A DNA stretch of 53,042 bases from Clostridia bacterium (GTDB taxonomy: Bacteria; Bacillota; Clostridia; Oscillospirales; UBA644), in the NCBI GenBank assembly GCA_017623595.1, contig JAGAOU010000121.1, positions 1 through 53,042 of the forward strand, read 5' to 3'. The position numbers and the translations under genes were made by a program. Below are positions 1-9,121 of the stretch, one piece after another (the first letter of the stretch is position 1; each line of letters opens with the position of its first letter). The notes beneath the pieces were generated by a model. The model was not told where the DNA came from. It made no database searches and worked only from the letters and a program-made list of their open reading frames with translations.

Positions 1-1172
1 AGGGTGTTTTCCGCCGCAAACAGAGACAGAACGGGGGAGAGGAGGAAGAGAATCCGATAGATCACCGCCCCCTTTTTTGAGGTCAGCCATACAAAGCAGG
101 TTTCGCCGTAACAACTCCAGCTCAATACCGAAAGAAAGGCAAACAGAATCAGGCATAACGCAACAATGCCCTTCCCCACGGGCCCCAATACTTCATGGGC
201 CGCTGTAAGAACCCCCTCCGATGAATGGGCTGACTCCGCGGTCAGGATCATCAGCGCCGACACGGTGGAGATCACCACCGTATCAAAAAATACCTCAAAA
301 ATGCCCCACAGACTTTGTTGCAGAGGGTCTGCGCCGCAGGCTCCGTGAGCCAGACCACCGCTTCCCAGCCCCGCCTCGTGGGAGAAAAGCCCGTTGCCCA
401 CGCCGTAACGGAACCCAAGGGCAAATCCCGATCCCAAGACGCCCCCCGACAGAGAAGAAAAGGAAAAGGCTTCGGTGAAAATTCTTCCGAAGGCGGGCAG
501 AATCCGATCATACCGAAATCCGATAACCACCAATCCCGTCAGCAAGAAAATCCCTCCCAGCAGTGGTAAGGTCTTTTCCAAAGCCCCCGCATTGCGTGGA
601 ATTCCTCCCGACAAAAAAACACCGACTCCGACGGAAAACAGCACTGCCGTCACCCAAGGGGCAACCCCAAAGGCACTTTTGGCACCGTGAACGGCGGCAT
701 CGGTCTGGATCATGCTTCCCATGGTCAGAGCGGAAAAAAGACCGAAAAGGGCAAATAAGCCGGCAAACCCTTTGCTTTCCGTGATCTTTTTAATGTATGT
801 CATAGGGGCAAATCCGTAATGGGTCTCCTCCTTCGGCTGATGCTTCACCGCCAGATAGATTTCAAATTGCTTGACCGTCATGCATAGCAGGGCAGAGATC
901 CACATCCAAAACACCGCCCCTGCCCCTCCAAGGGTGATGGCAAGGGCAACTCCTGTGATGTTCCCTACGCCGATGGTCCCCGCGAGGGAGGTGGCAAAGG
1001 CACGGAAGGGAGAGATGGGGCGTCCCGTTTGTTGGGGCGATGTGATTTGGCGGAGCATGGCAGGAAAGGCACGCAGGGCTCCCCCTCGGGTTTTGATCGT
1101 TGCGTACAGTCCGAACACCATGAGGGTGGCGGTGGTTGTCGCACCGAATCCCGATGCAAGATGGGTCAACAT
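1..1172 (-). CDS. Sodium:alanine symporter family (AGCS) transporter, 3' end beyond window
   Basis: Reading the minus strand from the ATG at 1172 gives 390 residues with no stop, so the C-terminus lies off the left edge. Family signatures are clear: GTIGVGNITGVALAITLGG followed by a WMW motif near residues 65-95, an EAGLGSGGLAHG motif in the middle and an FFDTVVISTVSALMIL helix after it. The protein is almost entirely hydrophobic helices, as expected for an inner-membrane carrier that brings in alanine or glycine with sodium. The family is usually about 450 residues, so some 60 are missing. The start is supported by GGAAGTGA upstream. The substrate is not readable from the sequence. It is divergent from the small gene at 1271. 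Confidence 0.9.
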   Translation of the reverse strand, partial: MLTHLASGFGATTTATLMVFGLYATIKTRGGALRAFPAMLRQITSPQQTGRPISPFRAFATSLAGTIGVGNITGVALAITLGGAGAVFWMWISALLCMTVKQFEIYLAVKHQPKEETHYGFAPMTYIKKITESKGFAGLFALFGLFSALTMGSMIQTDAAVHGAKSAFGVAPWVTAVLFSVGVGVFLSGGIPRNAGALEKTLPLLGGIFLLTGLVVIGFRYDRILPAFGRIFTEAFSFSSLSGGVLGSGFALGFRYGVGNGLFSHEAGLGSGGLAHGACGADPLQQSLWGIFEVFFDTVVISTVSALMILTAESAHSSEGVLTAAHEVLGPVGKGIVALCLILFAFLSVLSWSCYGETCFVWLTSKKGAVIYRILFLLSPVLSLFAAENT

Positions 1173-1221
1173 AAGATCACTTCCTTGTCCCAATGTATGC
1201 GGCAAAGGAAAATTTTATGTG

Positions 1222-1251
1222 TTGACTTTGGGGGTGAAAGTGTGATATGAT
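1222..1251 (+). promoter_or_regulatory. Sigma-A type promoter for the 83-aa membrane protein
   Basis: TTGACT at 1222-1227 and TATGAT at 1246-1251 are separated by 18 bases, with an extended -10 TG at 1243-1244. The first ATG of the reading frame (1247) falls in the -10 box, so translation must begin later, at 1271. Confidence 0.7.
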
Positions 1252-1270
1252 AGATACCGAGGTGATATAC

Positions 1271-1522
1271 ATGAAAAAAATTGCCGATCGTATTTTCGGT
1301 TCTCCCCAATATCTGCGTGAACTGTTGTTTGCCGCCCGCTTCGGTGCTTTGCTTCAGTTTGTTGCGGCGCTGTTCTTTCTCTTTCTTTCCCGCAACGGTG
1401 GCCCTTTGGGATGCCTTGCGGTGGCCCGTACATTGAACGAAGCCGCCCTCGTCACGCTGACGCTGGAAATCTGTGTGCGGATTTTTGTGGGCTTTCTGCG
1501 CAAAGGCGGGCTGAAGTTGTAA
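1271..1522 (+). CDS. Small hypothetical membrane protein (83 aa)
   Basis: I do not recognise a family. The start ATG at 1271 follows GAGGTGAT and lies downstream of the promoter at 1222-1251; an earlier in-frame ATG is inside the promoter. Residues of about 13-43 and 52-75 form hydrophobic stretches, the first ending in FFLFLSRNGG, so one or two membrane helices are likely, with basic ends (MKKIADR at the start, RKGGLKL at the end). There is no obvious terminator before the next gene and no functional clue from the neighbours. Codon use looks normal and the ribosome site is good, so I believe it is real, but the function is unknown. Confidence 0.6.
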   Translation: MKKIADRIFGSPQYLRELLFAARFGALLQFVAALFFLFLSRNGGPLGCLAVARTLNEAALVTLTLEICVRIFVGFLRKGGLKL

Positions 1523-1602
1523 GTGAGATTTGAAACCTTCTGTTTTGTATGTTTTCAGAACGATTTCAACTGACGTTAGAAAATTTCTCTCCAAATGAGT
1601 TA

Positions 1603-1630
1603 TTGATTTTTCCTGTGAATATGCTATAAT
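1603..1630 (+). promoter_or_regulatory. Promoter of the first XRE regulator
   Basis: TTGATT at 1603-1608 and TATAAT at 1625-1630, 16-base spacer, extended -10 TG at 1622-1623. Very similar to the promoter of the second XRE gene at 2604-2632: both have TTATTGATT upstream. Confidence 0.75.
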
Positions 1631-1675
1631 AATGTCGGGATAAGCGCTGATCCAAAACAATTTGGAGGAATGACC

Positions 1676-2488
1676 ATGATTAAACTTGGAGAAAAAATTA
1701 AATTGCTGAGAAAACAGAAAAATATATCGCAGGAAGTTTTTGCAAATTATCTTGGTGTATCATTTCAAGCGGTTTCCAAATGGGAAAACGGAAACACAAT
1801 GCCTGATGTGACAATGATCCCGGCGATAGCGTCTTTCTTCGGTGTATCAACGGATGAACTTTTTGATTTTAATTTATTTGAAATGGAAAAGCAGGTAGAT
1901 GCCATTTGTGATGAGGCGTACAAATATCGCAATTCCGATATGAAAAAGTCGGAGCAAATTTTGCGTGAAGGATTACAGCGATTTCCTGGCAACGATATCA
2001 TTCTGAATAACCTTCTTTACACTTTGGACTATCGAATCCGTGCCGAAGAGGTGATCTCCCTTTGTAAAACACTGATAGAATCGACAAAGGATGATTCCGT
2101 TAAATATGATGCCTGCCGTATTCTTGCTTCCTGCTACAAAGAGAACGGACAGAGTGATTTAATAAAGCCCACCCTCGAAAGAATTCCCGAAATCTATTTT
2201 ACAAAGCTTGAGTTGTTGGCGACGCTTTTAGATGGTGAGGATTGTTACGAAGCCGCACAAAAGCAAAAGAATCTTTCTGCAGAGAGTTTAATTGACATGT
2301 TGATTGTTGCGGGAAAATACTTGCAGACAATCGGTGAATCCGAAAAGGCAAACTCTCAATTCAGAATTGCCAAAAAAATTATGGACGCCTTTGAAGATGA
2401 TTTCCTTGAAACGAAATGGTTCTCTTCGACGTTTTTTGAGTCTGCCGGTGAACAAAGAAGCGAATTAAATGAACTGGTGAATAATTGA
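1676..2488 (+). CDS. XRE-family helix-turn-helix regulator with C-terminal repeat domain (270 aa)
   Basis: Residues 1-62 are a classic XRE/SinR-type DNA-binding domain (LGEKIKLLRKQKNISQEVFA, then VSFQAVSKWENG and VSTDELFDF). The rest is helical with a TPR-like look (repeated pairs of helices, LQRFPGND, CRILASCYKENGQ). Such proteins are cytoplasmic repressors or activators; the target is unknown. ATG codons occur at 1670 and 1676. The ribosome site GGAGGA ends at 1669, touching the first ATG, so I chose 1676, which has proper spacing. The gene is clearly more AT-rich than the genes around it and has a paralogue directly downstream, suggesting acquisition by transfer and duplication (inference). 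Confidence 0.85.
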   Translation: MIKLGEKIKLLRKQKNISQEVFANYLGVSFQAVSKWENGNTMPDVTMIPAIASFFGVSTDELFDFNLFEMEKQVDAICDEAYKYRNSDMKKSEQILREGLQRFPGNDIILNNLLYTLDYRIRAEEVISLCKTLIESTKDDSVKYDACRILASCYKENGQSDLIKPTLERIPEIYFTKLELLATLLDGEDCYEAAQKQKNLSAESLIDMLIVAGKYLQTIGESEKANSQFRIAKKIMDAFEDDFLETKWFSSTFFESAGEQRSELNELVNN

Positions 2489-2504
2489 AAGTGGTTCACA
2501 AAAA

Positions 2505-2531
2505 AAGGCCGAGTTTTTACTCGGCCTTTTT
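2505..2531 (+). terminator. Rho-independent terminator after the first XRE gene
   Basis: A perfect 10-bp stem (2505-2514 with 2519-2528) of AAGGCCGAGT type closes a TTTT loop and runs into a T tract, 16 bases after the stop codon. Confidence 0.9.
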
Positions 2532-2603
2532 ACGTAAGAGACTTGTGGTCTGTTATTGATGAAAACTCGAATCGCAGTTGAATTTATGTCAAAAAATAAG
2601 TTA

Positions 2604-2632
2604 TTGATTCTTGTGCCATTCTATGATATAAT
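2604..2632 (+). promoter_or_regulatory. Promoter of the second XRE regulator
   Basis: TTGATT at 2604-2609 and TATAAT at 2627-2632 with a 17-base spacer and an extended -10 TG at 2624-2625. It shows that the two paralogous regulators are separate transcription units. Confidence 0.85.
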
Positions 2633-2679
2633 ACAATCGAAAGCAAGGCCTGCTTAACAGACTTAAAAGGAGACGCTGC

Positions 2680-3738
2680 ATGAATCATATTGGACTTAAA
2701 ATAAAAGAACTTCGGAAGAAAAAAGATTTAACACAAGAAAAACTTGCAGAATATTTGAACGTATCGTTTCAAGCAATTTCAAAATGGGAAACGGGAATTG
2801 CTTCTCCGGACTTATCTATGATCGTTCCTTTGGCCAGACTTTTTGAAGTGTCCACAGACGAATTGCTGGGGCTTGTTGATTCCTTGAAAGATCCTCGCCA
2901 AGAGGAATTACGAAAAATCTGGGGAGAAACATGGGACACCGGTGATGTTGCAAAACGCTATGAAATCGCTCGTCAGGCCGTATTGGAATATCCCGGGAAT
3001 TTTGAATATCTTGTCTGGCTTGCCGACGCAGAAGCTTCTTATGCAATTCACCATTGCAAGAATAAGAGTCCTGAGCAAAGGGAGCATCAAGAAAATGCAG
3101 TTCGCAATTATAAATTGATTATTGAGGATTGCGGAGATGTTGAAATGAAAAACGATGCAATGTATGGCATCGTTATGGAACTTTCCGGCCTTGGAAGAAA
3201 GGAAGAGGCTCTGCAATACGCAAAGCAGCACCCGCAGGCCGACGAGTTGATGCGCTGGTGTTTGTCCGGTACAGAAAAGGAAATTCACCGTCAGAAGATG
3301 ATCCAAAAAAAACTGGGGGACCTTGTATTTGAACTGGAGTCCGGTCATCATGATCTTCAAGGGATACAGGCCGCCGAAAGAATTGTAAAAACTGTTATTG
3401 ACGATGAAAACTATCTGTGGTTTCACGATACACTCATGCATAATTATATTTGGCAAGCACAGTGTCTTGTGAAAAGCAATCGGTATGACGATGCTATTTG
3501 TGCACTAATAAAATCTCATTACCATGCAGTGCAATTCGTTGAAATGTTTTCAAGGGGAAAAGAATCGCCGCTCCCGTATACTTGTAAAATACTAAACAAA
3601 TCAACGTTTGACTCGAATGATACGTGCTGGAGCGGGACAACTACATTGATTGAAGATTTCGAGGATTATTTGTCATGGAACGTTTTCGATGTAATCAGAG
3701 ATCGAAATGATTTCCAAGAACTGTTAGACTTATCATAA
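2680..3738 (+). CDS. XRE-family helix-turn-helix regulator with long C-terminal domain (352 aa)
   Basis: The N-terminal 65 residues form an XRE domain closely matching the upstream paralogue (LGEKIKLLRK there, IGLKIKELRK here; VSFQAISKWETG; VSTDELLGL). Residues 70-352 are a helical sensor or oligomerisation region, probably TPR-like, with LEYPGNFEYLVWLADAE as one repeat. In related Clostridia regulators this region binds a peptide or partner protein, but none can be named. The start follows AAAGGAGACGCTGC. The unit is monocistronic, bounded by its own promoter and a terminator, AT-rich compared with the proline operon next to it, so possibly transferred. The target is unknown. Confidence 0.85.
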   Translation: MNHIGLKIKELRKKKDLTQEKLAEYLNVSFQAISKWETGIASPDLSMIVPLARLFEVSTDELLGLVDSLKDPRQEELRKIWGETWDTGDVAKRYEIARQAVLEYPGNFEYLVWLADAEASYAIHHCKNKSPEQREHQENAVRNYKLIIEDCGDVEMKNDAMYGIVMELSGLGRKEEALQYAKQHPQADELMRWCLSGTEKEIHRQKMIQKKLGDLVFELESGHHDLQGIQAAERIVKTVIDDENYLWFHDTLMHNYIWQAQCLVKSNRYDDAICALIKSHYHAVQFVEMFSRGKESPLPYTCKILNKSTFDSNDTCWSGTTTLIEDFEDYLSWNVFDVIRDRNDFQELLDLS

Positions 3739-3759
3739 TATTTTTTTAAGAAGCAAAAG

Positions 3760-3793
3760 GGGAACCGTACAATGTCGGTTCCCTCTGTTTTTT
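3760..3793 (+). terminator. Terminator after the second XRE gene
   Basis: An 8-bp stem GGGAACCG (3760-3767) with CGGTTCCC (3776-3783), 8-base loop, followed by TCTGTTTTTT. Confidence 0.85.
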
Positions 3794-3827
3794 GATATAC
3801 ATTAAGTTTTAACACAAAAAGACAACC

Positions 3828-3886
3828 TCATCCATCGCTGTCGCGGTCCCTCTTCCCCTTCCAGGGGAAGGCTTGCGAAGCGCGCT
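3828..3886. repeat. Possible dispersed intergenic repeat (single copy here)
   Basis: Between the convergent XRE gene and proA lies a GC-rich stretch beginning CCTCATCCATCGCTGTCGC and containing the hairpin CTTCCCCTTCCAGGGGAAGG. It resembles short palindromic intergenic repeats I know from genomes of gut Clostridia. Only one copy is in the window, so its repeated nature is inferred from memory, not seen. Confidence 0.4.
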
Positions 3887-3902
3887 GTTCTCCCTGCTTA
3901 TT

Positions 3903-5159
3903 TCACCGCACTTGTCCGTTTCCGCGGATGACGTATTTGTAGGCCGTCATCTCTTCCAGACCCATGGGGCCGCGGGCGTGGAGCTTTTGGGTGGAGATCC
4001 CCATTTCGCATCCCAAGCCGAATTCTCCTCCGTCGGTGAAGTGGGTGGATGCGTTGACGTAAACGGCGGCACTATCCACCTCACGGGTGAATTTTTCCGC
4101 ATGCTCGGCGGTCTTTGTGAGAATTGCCTCACTGTGCCCCGTAGAGTGGGCGGCGATATGAGCAATGGCGGCATCGGTGTTGTCCACAACTGCCACCGCC
4201 AAAATATACTCCAAAAATTCCGTGTCAAAGTCGGTCTCACCTGCAGGGGTTCCGTTGATGATGGCGGCAGCCTTGGGGCAGAGCCGCAGTTCCACGGGCT
4301 CTTTGCCCTCGGCGACACGGTCTTCTACCAGCATTTCCTTCAGCTTGGGCAAGAATTCCGTCGCAATGTCCTTATGCACCAACAGAACCTCTTCCGCATT
4401 GCAGACCGAAGGACGGGAGGTTTTTGCGTTGTTGATGATGCGCAAGGCTTGTTCTTGATCGGCAGAAGCATCCACATAAATGTGGCAGATTCCGGTGCCT
4501 GTCTGAATGCAGGGCACGGTGGCATTTTCCACGCAGGCACGAATGAGTCCCGCACCGCCTCGGGGAATCAAGAGATCCACATATCCCACGGCGGTCATCA
4601 ACTCATGGGCGCTCTGACGGGTGGTGTCCTGCACCAATTGCACTAAATCGGCATCGGTTCCGCAGGCTTTCAGCCCCTTGCGCAGGGCCTCCGTAACGGC
4701 ATTTGCCGAACGGAAGGCTTCCTTGCCGCCCCGCAGAACGCAGGCGTTGCCTGATTTCAGGGTCAGCGCCGCCGCATCGGAGGTGACGTTGGGACGGCTT
4801 TCGTATATGATGGCCACAACCCCAAGGGGAACGGCGGTTTTTTCAATAATCAGCCCATTTGGTCGGGTTGAGGAGGAAAGAATCTTGCCCACAGGGTCGG
4901 GGAGGGTTGCTACCTGACGAATTCCTTCCGCCATGTCACGGATGCGTTGCTCGGTCAGACGCAAACGGTCGATCATTACGGGGGAGATCTTTCCCTCCGA
5001 TGCGGTCACGTCCTCCGCGTTTGCCGCAAGAATGGTGTCGGTATCGGCCAAAAGGCTGTCCGCCATGGCACAAAGGTATTTGTTTTTGGTCTCTTCCGAG
5101 GCGGAGCGCAGGGAAGGGGCCGCTTTTTTTGCGCGGACGAGAATTTCCTGAGTGGTCAT
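3903..5159 (-). CDS. proA: Gamma-glutamyl phosphate reductase
   Basis: Cytoplasmic NADPH-dependent enzyme that reduces gamma-glutamyl phosphate to glutamate semialdehyde, the second step of proline synthesis. The 418-residue length is normal. Aldehyde-dehydrogenase-fold motifs are visible: [20 protein letters not shown], the nucleotide-site region [25 protein letters not shown], the catalytic cysteine in [11 protein letters not shown] and the C-terminal GPMGLEEMT. The start ATG overlaps the proB stop as ATGA, which indicates translational coupling to the kinase whose unstable product it uses. It is the last gene of the minus-strand operon that seems to begin at pheS. No clear terminator is visible beyond it. 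Confidence 0.97.
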   Translation of the reverse strand: MTTQEILVRAKKAAPSLRSASEETKNKYLCAMADSLLADTDTILAANAEDVTASEGKISPVMIDRLRLTEQRIRDMAEGIRQVATLPDPVGKILSSSTRPNGLIIEKTAVPLGVVAIIYESRPNVTSDAAALTLKSGNACVLRGGKEAFRSANAVTEALRKGLKACGTDADLVQLVQDTTRQSAHELMTAVGYVDLLIPRGGAGLIRACVENATVPCIQTGTGICHIYVDASADQEQALRIINNAKTSRPSVCNAEEVLLVHKDIATEFLPKLKEMLVEDRVAEGKEPVELRLCPKAAAIINGTPAGETDFDTEFLEYILAVAVVDNTDAAIAHIAAHSTGHSEAILTKTAEHAEKFTREVDSAAVYVNASTHFTDGGEFGLGCEMGISTQKLHARGPMGLEEMTAYKYVIRGNGQVR

Positions 5160-5932
5160 TGCTTGCTTCCTTTCCCGCAGAATCGGGTGCCTACGGCTTT
5201 TCCGTCAAAAAGGTCGTAGAGGATGTGGGGGTTGCTGCCGTTGATGATGACGGTGTCGGTCCCCTTTTCGGTGGTGATTTGGGCCGCATGCAGTTTGGTC
5301 GCCATGCCGCCCGTACCCAGATCGGAGCCTTTACCGCCCGCCAATGCAATGATCTCGGGCGTGATTTCCTCTACAACGGGAATAAGCTTTGCTTCGGGAT
5401 CCTTGTGGGGATCGGCGGTGCAAAGGCCGTCGATGTCCGAAAGAATGACCAGAACATCCGCTTTACAGCAGACCGCAACGATGGCACCCAGGGTGTCGTT
5501 GTCCCCGATGACGATTTCGTTGGTGGCAATGGTGTCGTTTTCGTTGATGATTGGGATGGCGTCCAGCTCCAGCAGACGGGAGAGGGTGTTTTCGAAATTA
5601 TGTCTCCGATCCTCGTGGTTCAGATCGTCTCCCGTCAGGAGAATCTGCGCCACGGTATGACGGTATTCGGAGAAGAGCTTATCGTATGTATACATCAGCT
5701 CACACTGTCCCACCGCGGCGGCCGCCTGCTTGGTGGGGATGTCGGTGGGGCGATTCTTCAGGGACAATTTGCCCACGCCCATGCCGATAGCGCCGGAGGA
5801 GACGAGGATGATCTCGTTGCCGGCGTTTTTCAGATCACTGATGACTTTGCACAAGGTTTCGATGCGTCGGATGTTCAGATGTCCGCCCCCGTGTGCCAGG
5901 GTGGAGGTTCCGACCTTGATGACGATTCTCAT
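5156..5932 (-). CDS. proB: Glutamate 5-kinase, short form without PUA domain
   Basis: Phosphorylates glutamate with ATP in the first, usually proline-inhibited, step of proline synthesis. Amino-acid-kinase motifs are present: [16 protein letters not shown] at the N-terminus, VSSGAIGMG, and [20 protein letters not shown]. At 258 residues it consists of the kinase domain only and lacks the C-terminal PUA domain found in many ProB proteins; short forms are known in Firmicutes. I chose the ATG at 5932, preceded by GAAGGAAC, because an upstream in-frame start at 5983 would add 17 unrelated residues and overlap the end of alr by 40 bases. ProA follows with a 4-base overlap. Confidence 0.96.
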   Translation of the reverse strand: MRIVIKVGTSTLAHGGGHLNIRRIETLCKVISDLKNAGNEIILVSSGAIGMGVGKLSLKNRPTDIPTKQAAAAVGQCELMYTYDKLFSEYRHTVAQILLTGDDLNHEDRRHNFENTLSRLLELDAIPIINENDTIATNEIVIGDNDTLGAIVAVCCKADVLVILSDIDGLCTADPHKDPEAKLIPVVEEITPEIIALAGGKGSDLGTGGMATKLHAAQITTEKGTDTVIINGSNPHILYDLFDGKAVGTRFCGKGSKQ

Positions 5933-5943
5933 AATCAGTTCCT

Positions 5944-7068
5944 TCAAAGGTAAAATCTGGGGATGCGTTTGCCGATACTGCAAAGGATCTCGTAATGGAT
6001 CGTGTTGCCGTGACGGGCCAGATCCGAGGCGGTCAGAGACAATTTGCCGTCGGTGCCCATGAGGGTGACGGTGTCGCCTTCTTTTGCGGGGATCCCCGTG
6101 ACGTCAATCATGCATTGATCCATGCAGATCCGTCCCAAAATATGGGTCTTGGTTCCGTTGATCAGCACGGGAGCCCCGTTGGAAAGGGCGCGGTGAAATC
6201 CGTCTCCGTAGCCGATGCAAACCGTTGCCACATCCATGGGGGCTGTGGCGGTGAAGGTGCGGTTGTAACTGACGGTGTCTCCCGCTTCAATGCGGTGAAT
6301 CTGCGCAATATAGGCCTTCAATTCCAAAGCGGGACGCAGTCCGAAGTCCGCATCCGGGTCGGGAAAATAGCCGTAAAGAACGATCCCGGGACGCACCATG
6401 TCCAGGTGGGTTTCCGGATAACGGAAAATGGCGCCGCTGTTGGCGCAATGGCGCAGGGGGAAGGTATGTCCCAACTCCTTCAGGCGATCCAAAACCTTCA
6501 TGAAAAGGCGGAACTGTTCCTTTGTGTGGGGGACGGCGGAATCCTCGGAGGTGGTGAAGTGGGTGAAGATCCCTTCGTAGTCAAAGCGAGGCGTTGCGGA
6601 AATGAGATCTGCAACGGTGTTCGCCGTTTTGTAGGCGGTGTTTTCATTATGGGCATAGAAGCCGAGGCGGCTCATTCCCGTATCGATTTTCAGATGGACC
6701 TTTAACTTATCTCCCGGGGAAAGGGATGCATGGAGCTGATTTGCGTATTCGGCGGAGAAGACGCATTGGGTCAGATTCCAGCGGATCAGCTTGTCACCCT
6801 CCGCAGGAGAGGTATATCCCAGGATCAGAATGGGCGTTTGAATGCCGTTTTCCCGTAGTTCCAGTCCTTCGTCCAGGCAGGCTACGGCAAAATAATCGCT
6901 GTCTTGCAGGGTCTTTGCCACTTCCACGGCTCCATGGCCGTATCCGTCGGCCTTAACCACGGACATGATTTTGCAGCCCTCTCGCAGACGGGCGCGGACG
7001 GCTTGATAATTATGGCGGATTGCCGTCAGATCAACGGCGGTATAGGTACGGTAGCGGGAACGCTCCAT
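5944..7068 (-). CDS. alr: Alanine racemase
   Basis: PLP enzyme that interconverts L- and D-alanine, providing D-alanine for peptidoglycan. The cofactor lysine is K39 in VVKADGYGHG; the C-terminal domain has the VSYNRTFTA segment with the catalytic tyrosine, CIGYGDGFHR, and GRICMDQCMIDVT. The 374-residue length is standard. It lies 13 bases after nnr and 11 bases before the proB start in one transcript, so expression is probably joint. Nothing is missing from the active site as far as can be read. Confidence 0.97.
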   Translation of the reverse strand: MERSRYRTYTAVDLTAIRHNYQAVRARLREGCKIMSVVKADGYGHGAVEVAKTLQDSDYFAVACLDEGLELRENGIQTPILILGYTSPAEGDKLIRWNLTQCVFSAEYANQLHASLSPGDKLKVHLKIDTGMSRLGFYAHNENTAYKTANTVADLISATPRFDYEGIFTHFTTSEDSAVPHTKEQFRLFMKVLDRLKELGHTFPLRHCANSGAIFRYPETHLDMVRPGIVLYGYFPDPDADFGLRPALELKAYIAQIHRIEAGDTVSYNRTFTATAPMDVATVCIGYGDGFHRALSNGAPVLINGTKTHILGRICMDQCMIDVTGIPAKEGDTVTLMGTDGKLSLTASDLARHGNTIHYEILCSIGKRIPRFYL

Positions 7069-7081
7069 AAGGATCTCTCTT

Positions 7082-8554
7082 TCAGGCGATGGTCTCGTAT
7101 TCTTTCAAAATGCGGGCAACGGCAAGGGGCAGATCGGAGGGAAGCATGCCGTGCTCGGAAAAGGTTTCTTTCAGGAAATCGGCGGCGGCTCCGTGGAGAT
7201 ATACTCCGCAGACCGCGGCGTCTTGGGCGGGATAGCCCTGGGCGAGGAAGGATGCGATCATGCCGGCCAGCACATCGCCGCTGCCTCCCTTGGCAAGTCC
7301 CGTGTTCCCCGTCAGATTCATAAAGGTGCGGTTTGCGGATGCGACGATGGTGTGGTGTCCCTTCAGAACAAGAGTGATGTTCCAGCGGGACAGACACTTG
7401 CGCACTGCGCCCAGCCGATCGGATTCGATACGGGCGACGGAGGTTCGCATCAGACGGGCCAACTCGGCAGGATGGGGGGTGAGGATTACCTCCGTGTTGG
7501 GGTTCTCCTCCAGAAAGTTGTTCAAAAGCTGAGGATCCTCCGCAATCAGGTTGATGGCGTCCGCATCCAGAACAATGGGTTTTTTCTGATCCAAAGCAAA
7601 TTTCAGCGCTTTTTTGTCGGCTCCGAGCCCGCAGCCGCAGAGAACGGCATTGGCCTTGATCTCTCCCTTGCGCTCGGAGAAAACCGGCTCGGAAAGCTTT
7701 GCCTGCAATACGGGAATGACGGGGGATGGGAGCGCCATTTTCAGCAGTCCCACACCGCATCGCAGTGCGCCCATGGCGGAAAGGGCGGCGGCGCCTGTCA
7801 TTTCCTTCGATCCGCAGACCGACAAAAGGGTCCCGAAGGTTCCTTTGTGGGAGTTTTCACTGCGGGGACGGAGAAGGGAGCGGATATATTCTTTATCGGG
7901 CAGATCTACGCCGGGATGTTGCTTTTCCAGGGCTTCGGGCGGAATCCCGATGTCGGTGGGAAGGACGGTTCCGCAGAATTCTTTCCCCGGATAAAGGAAA
8001 AAGCAGGGCTTGTAGGCGGCAAAGGTGACGGTTTTCCAAGCACACAGGGCACCGTCGCTAACCTTACCGTCGTCACAGCTTACCCCCGAGGGAATATCGC
8101 AGGCAATGATTTTTTTCGATTGTACGGCGCGGAAAACGGTTTTGATGTTCTCCGCAAGATCTCCTCGGAAGCCTGTTCCGTACACGCAATCCACCACCAA
8201 AGCGGCGGTGGGCACGCAGGCAAGAACTTCTTCCTCTGTCTCAAGAACAACAGATGCGGGAATCATGCGGAACATGACTGCCGCATCGGGGGAGAAGTCC
8301 CGTCCGCAGAGAAGGGCTACCGTTACGGTATAGCCCATTTCCTTCATGATTCGAGCTGCGGCGAAGCCGTCCCCCGCATTGTTTCCCTTTCCGCAAAGGA
8401 ACAGGATCGGACCGGGGGCGGGGACTGCCTTTGTGCAGACCTTGGTCAAGGCCAAGGCCGCCTTACTCATCAGGGTAAGGGACGGAATATTCAGTTTGTT
8501 TTCGCAATAAGCGTCCGCGCTTCGCATTTGTCGCGCGGTAAAGACCGATTTCAT
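7082..8554 (-). CDS. nnr: Bifunctional NAD(P)H-hydrate epimerase / ADP-dependent dehydratase
   Basis: Repairs NADH and NADPH damaged by hydration. The 490-residue protein has two domains. The N-terminal YjeF_N epimerase covers roughly residues 1-215 (CGKGNNAGDGFAAARIM and the later VVDCVYGTGFRG). The C-terminal ribokinase-like dehydratase covers about 225-490 (GTFGTLLSVCGSKEMTGAA, VLTPHPAELARLM and the signature GGSGDVLAGMIASF). Fusion of the two is usual in bacteria. It is followed closely by alr, a pairing that is common in Firmicutes, and preceded by a membrane protein gene 30 bases upstream. Confidence 0.95.
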   Translation of the reverse strand: MKSVFTARQMRSADAYCENKLNIPSLTLMSKAALALTKVCTKAVPAPGPILFLCGKGNNAGDGFAAARIMKEMGYTVTVALLCGRDFSPDAAVMFRMIPASVVLETEEEVLACVPTAALVVDCVYGTGFRGDLAENIKTVFRAVQSKKIIACDIPSGVSCDDGKVSDGALCAWKTVTFAAYKPCFFLYPGKEFCGTVLPTDIGIPPEALEKQHPGVDLPDKEYIRSLLRPRSENSHKGTFGTLLSVCGSKEMTGAAALSAMGALRCGVGLLKMALPSPVIPVLQAKLSEPVFSERKGEIKANAVLCGCGLGADKKALKFALDQKKPIVLDADAINLIAEDPQLLNNFLEENPNTEVILTPHPAELARLMRTSVARIESDRLGAVRKCLSRWNITLVLKGHHTIVASANRTFMNLTGNTGLAKGGSGDVLAGMIASFLAQGYPAQDAAVCGVYLHGAAADFLKETFSEHGMLPSDLPLAVARILKEYETIA

Positions 8555-8584
8555 CCCGGGATTCCGTCCTTTCGGTGGGTGTTT

Positions 8585-9109
8585 TTATGCTTCAAAGGGC
8601 ACTTGAACCCGACGCTTCATGTCATTAAGAATTTCATCCTTGGGTTCGAAGATCAGAAGAACCGTGCCGTAGTTCCGTTCCCGTGTGACCAGAAAACAGA
8701 TCTGATTGCCGGTATCGTAGCCGGAGGTGACGTCAAGAATCTTGTCAAAGGGGGCATTGCTCTTGATGGATTCCCGATAGATGCCGAAGCGGGTCACATT
8801 GGCTGCTTTCAGGGAAAGCAGACGCTTGCGGGTGGATTTTGCGGTGATGCGGTCGATGTCGATATCCCCGTTGAAATAGAGATATTCGAATTCCCGTTCA
8901 AACTGCTGGAACCACTGATTCTTTGTGGCAAAATAAATCAGGATGATGACAATCATCGCCCCTGCCATCAGGCCGAAGGAGCTGATGATGTTGAAAAAGA
9001 AAATAATTGCAGCCGAGCCGAAGAAGCAAGCCAAAAAAATCAGAATCTGAAGCAGGGATTCCACGGGGGTCTTGCGTTTGCGGTAAAGCTGTTCGGTGTA
9101 AAGATCCAT
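8585..9109 (-). CDS. Two-helix membrane protein of unknown function (174 aa)
   Basis: I cannot assign a function. After a charged 17-residue N-terminus come two membrane helices (about residues 19-40 and 44-64, LLQILIFLACFFGSAAIIFF and LMAGAMIVIILIYFAT). A soluble domain of some 110 residues follows, with FEREFEYLYFNGDIDID and a later FLVTRERNYGTVLLIF strand. The topology puts this domain on one side of the membrane, probably the cytoplasm. It looks like a conserved Clostridia protein rather than a random ORF: the ribosome site is good and it is tightly packed, 12 bases after ireB and 30 before nnr. A role with the IreB phosphoprotein is possible but unproven. Confidence 0.7.
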   Translation of the reverse strand: MDLYTEQLYRKRKTPVESLLQILIFLACFFGSAAIIFFFNIISSFGLMAGAMIVIILIYFATKNQWFQQFEREFEYLYFNGDIDIDRITAKSTRKRLLSLKAANVTRFGIYRESIKSNAPFDKILDVTSGYDTGNQICFLVTRERNYGTVLLIFEPKDEILNDMKRRVQVPFEA

Positions 9110-9121
9110 GGGTAATTCTCC

